DNA of 12,607 bases from DASRTE01 sp035316885 (GTDB lineage: Bacteria > Actinomycetota > Actinomycetes > Jiangellales > Jiangellaceae). The notes below the pieces were generated by a model. The model saw only the letters and a list, made by a program, of their open reading frames with translations. It searched no databases and had not been told where the DNA came from. Within the stretch, counting starts at the first letter, position 1. The number at the start of each line of letters is the position of its first letter. Below are positions 12,198 through 12,607 of the stretch, piece after piece. The stretch covers positions 1 through 12,607 of the forward strand of contig DATHII010000062.1 of the NCBI GenBank assembly GCA_035316885.1. Reading direction: 5' to 3'. Position numbers and translations under genes: made by a program.

Positions 12198-12353
12198 TGC
12201 CCGGTGCGGATCGTCGCCGGCGGGAAGTACGCCCCGGTTCCGTGCCGACAGAACTACCTGAGGACCGACTGCCCCGACGGGGCGTACTCGGTCGAGGCGA
12301 TGATGCGCCCGCCGCAGGTCGACCTCGACCCCGGGGACCTGCCTACGCTCTAG
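12198..12353 (+). pseudogene. Unidentified C-terminal gene fragment
   Basis: Codons from about 12198 to the TAG at 12351-12353 have nearly uniform G or C third positions, and the translation looks native: CPVRIVAGGKYAPVPCRQNY, LRTDCPDGAYSVEAMMRPPQ and VDLDPGDLPTL. Three Cys residues occur within 25 positions. I do not recognise the family. Upstream in the same frame the sequence becomes Arg/Pro-rich and without character, so this appears to be the 3' end of a gene whose front was lost. An ATG at 12108 opens the frame but has no ribosome site. Its stop overlaps the stop of the convergent desaturase gene in a shared CTAG. Confidence 0.4.
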
Positions 12354-12607
12354 GCTCGGTACTGCGCGCTGAGCGGGCAGCGGAACGGGTCATGTGCGCC
12401 ATGTCCGACTTGGTTGAGGTATCGCACGACGATTCGGTAGGCGCTCAGCAGGCTGGTCTCGGTGTAGGTGACCTGGTGGCTGGAGCAGAAGTCGCGGACG
12501 ATGGGCTGCGCGCGGCGCAGGTTGGGTCGGGGCATGCTGGGGAACAGGTGGTGCTCGATCTGATAGTTGAGCCCCCCGAGCGCGAAGTTCGTCGCCCAGC
12601 CGCCGCG
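12350..12607 (-). CDS. Fatty acid (acyl-CoA type) desaturase, C-terminal part
   Basis: The window ends inside this gene; about 85 C-terminal residues are visible. They start GGWATNFALGGLNYQIEHHLFPSMPRPNLRRAQPIV, containing the third histidine box (QIEHH, QxxHH form) and LFPSMPR, diagnostic of membrane di-iron front-end or acyl-lipid desaturases. The tail is CSSHQVTYTETSLLSAYRIVVRYLNQVG, normal for actinobacterial fatty acid desaturases of roughly 350-400 aa that insert double bonds in membrane-bound acyl chains. The Gln in place of the first His of the box (QxxHH) is typical of cytochrome b5-fused or delta-6-like members. No damage is seen in the visible part. The stop TAG at 12352-12350 overlaps the stop of the fragment on the other strand. 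Confidence 0.93.
   Translation of the reverse strand, partial: RGGWATNFALGGLNYQIEHHLFPSMPRPNLRRAQPIVRDFCSSHQVTYTETSLLSAYRIVVRYLNQVGHGAHDPFRCPLSAQYRA

Noticed and set aside
1..12607. CRISPR arrays or tandem repeats
   Set aside because: No regularly spaced direct repeats were seen; repeats found are short inverted repeats.

Overview
The window is high-GC DNA with strong G/C preference at third codon positions, frequent ATGA start/stop overlaps and protein families typical of actinomycetes (DUF7144, DUF2182, DUF899, DUF3024, ArsR plus SRPBCC pairs, ISL3 transposase, VapBC). It most likely comes from a soil-type actinobacterium; nothing here fixes the genus. No rRNA, complete tRNA, CRISPR array or phage structural gene is visible.

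Layout. (1) 239-2117, plus strand: an intact DUF7144 membrane protein, the C-terminal half of a PQQ-type sugar dehydrogenase, and an intact secreted CHRD-domain protein. (2) 2127-3290: a long inverted repeat, an ISL3 transposase fragment that has lost its last catalytic residue, and a decayed SDR gene start on the minus strand. (3) 5563-3311, minus strand: an intact operon SDR oxidoreductase, DUF2182 membrane protein, DUF899 thioredoxin-like protein, with nested palindromes just upstream and a perfect hairpin at the DUF2182 stop codon. (4) 7387-5825, minus strand: a RibD/DHFR-like reductase with a disrupted start, then an SRPBCC protein and an ArsR regulator that overlap. Their promoter (TTGACG, 17 bp, TAGAGT) carries two back-to-back palindromic half-operators. 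(5) 8781-7621, minus strand: DUF3024, an uncharacterised 188-aa protein, and a small ORF overlapping its start; about 390 bases to the right hold no convincing gene. (6) 9171-10577, minus strand: fragments joined end to end (PhoX-type C-terminus, methyltransferase N-terminus, a LuxR HTH only, a TfoX protein with its middle missing). (7) 10631-11283: a compact VapBC toxin-antitoxin pair. (8) 11400-12353, plus strand: an alpha-mannosidase N-terminal fragment, a piece resembling the 3' half of a tRNA-Leu gene, a VOC/glyoxalase C-terminal fragment and an unidentified C-terminal fragment. (9) 12350-12607, minus strand: the C-terminus of a fatty acid desaturase running off the window.

Overall picture. 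Small intact stress or detoxification operons alternate with debris. At least eight genes are clearly truncated, internally deleted or frameshifted. An IS remnant, a toxin-antitoxin pair and a tRNA 3' fragment lie among them, which suggests a region of repeated insertion, recombination and deletion. The most system-like units are the self-regulated SRPBCC/ArsR operon and the SDR/DUF2182/DUF899 operon. I see no clear new multi-gene defence or biosynthetic system. All family names come from recognising motifs by eye, with no database search.
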